Shown: positions 63,775 through 64,000 of the stretch, in pieces
Layout of the letters: the number at the start of each line of letters is the position of its first letter
How positions within the stretch are numbered: position 1 is the stretch's first letter
Assembly: GCF_000238255.3 (NCBI RefSeq)
Contig: NZ_CP011039.1
Coordinates: 483,001 to 547,000, forward strand
Direction of reading: 5' to 3'
Length of the DNA stretch: 64,000 bases
From: Pseudoalteromonas spongiae UST010723-006
Lineage (GTDB): Bacteria; Pseudomonadota; Gammaproteobacteria; Enterobacterales; Alteromonadaceae
Position numbers and translations under genes: made by a program
Notes under the pieces: generated by a model
Databases searched by the model: none
The model's input: the letters and a program-made list of their open reading frames with translations, nothing else
Told to the model about the DNA's origin: nothing

Positions 63775-63841
63775 TGAGAGGATCCTGTTTTATTGTTGTT
63801 GTCCGATAAATTTACCAAGTCGTTTAAACATGTAACTAATT

Positions 63842-63974
63842 ATAGCGCTGGATAAATGAGATACTAACAAGGCGGGATTTGTCTGATGTAGTTATTTTAC
63901 ATCGATAAATTCCAACGCAGTTAGCATGATATTTAGCCCGCTAAAATGACTAGCTATTTAAGTGAATTGGTATT
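63842..63974 (+). repeat. Dispersed intergenic repeat, copy 2
   Basis: About 133 bases matching 4161-4292 in the same orientation: TGGATAAATGAGATACTAA, CAAGGCGGGATTT, CAACGCAGTTAGCATGATA, TTTAGCCCGCTA and CTATTTAAGTGAATTGGTATT. The internal hairpin is GATGTAG-TTATT-TTACATC, the same shape as copy 1 with different bases at both sides. It lies upstream of the YgiM-like gene. The remaining 26 bases to the right edge hold nothing recognisable. Confidence 0.85.
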
Positions 63975-64000
63975 TGAGGCTTCATAGTATGGATTTCACC

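Overview
The window looks like a chromosomal segment of a marine gammaproteobacterium of the Alteromonadales, most like Pseudoalteromonas or a near relative. This is inferred from moderately AT-rich DNA, gene content (motX, a TonB-dependent receptor with a CadC/TolB-type regulator, a periplasmic-propeller histidine kinase, HD-GYP and GGDEF/EAL proteins) and gene blocks typical of gammaproteobacteria. I saw no phage, transposase, CRISPR array, tRNA or rRNA. Nearly all of it is coding and most genes are core housekeeping genes.

Layout. 1-5041 (+): the 3' end of hflX, hflK-hflC, a DUF2065 membrane protein, purA and motX. 5063-13842 (-): the stringent-response block gmk-rpoZ-spoT-ridA, then a FapA-like gene and asnC, then trmH and recG. 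13983-17829: yjjX-yjjG (+), a Cache chemoreceptor (-) and rsuA (-). 17946-23844: an accessory module with a TonB-dependent receptor (-), a divergent CadC-like regulator (+) and a small beta-barrel protein (-); the 415-base gap between receptor and regulator holds a 15-bp inverted repeat and a 20-codon ORF with a consensus ribosome binding site. 23979-28457 (+): an unrecognised gene overlapping a LysE-type exporter and a GGCT-like protein, then a serine hydrolase and a histone-deacetylase-like hydrolase. 28611-34538: a CBS/PAS/GGDEF/EAL protein (+), a DUF2797 protein (-) and a 7TMR-DISM protein with degenerate GGDEF and EAL domains (-).

34698-45771 (-) is core machinery: rpsU-yqeY-dnaG-rpoD, prmA, dusB-fis, and purH and purD with an exported methyltransferase-like lipoprotein between them. 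46041-49508: tsaD (+), plsY (-) and folB-folK-uppP (+). 49697-58384: an orphan Reg_prop histidine kinase (+), cca (-), gspA-gspB (+) and a tandem HD-GYP pair (-) whose second member has lost its metal ligands. 58527-63774: putA (-) lacking the ribbon-helix-helix repressor domain, the divergent Lrp-type regulator putR (+) with a good Lrp-like box between them, and an SH3-domain protein of the YgiM type (-).

Two copies of one dispersed intergenic repeat (about 4161-4292 and 63842-63974) lie nearly 60 kb apart, each with a conserved internal hairpin. Three proteins form a recurrent c-di-GMP theme: one dual-domain enzyme that looks active, and two proteins that look like catalytically dead relatives. 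No obviously new multi-gene defence or biosynthetic system was seen. The best candidates for undescribed biology are the receptor/regulator intergenic region with its small ORF, the unknown-LysE-GGCT operon, and the exported methyltransferase-like protein.
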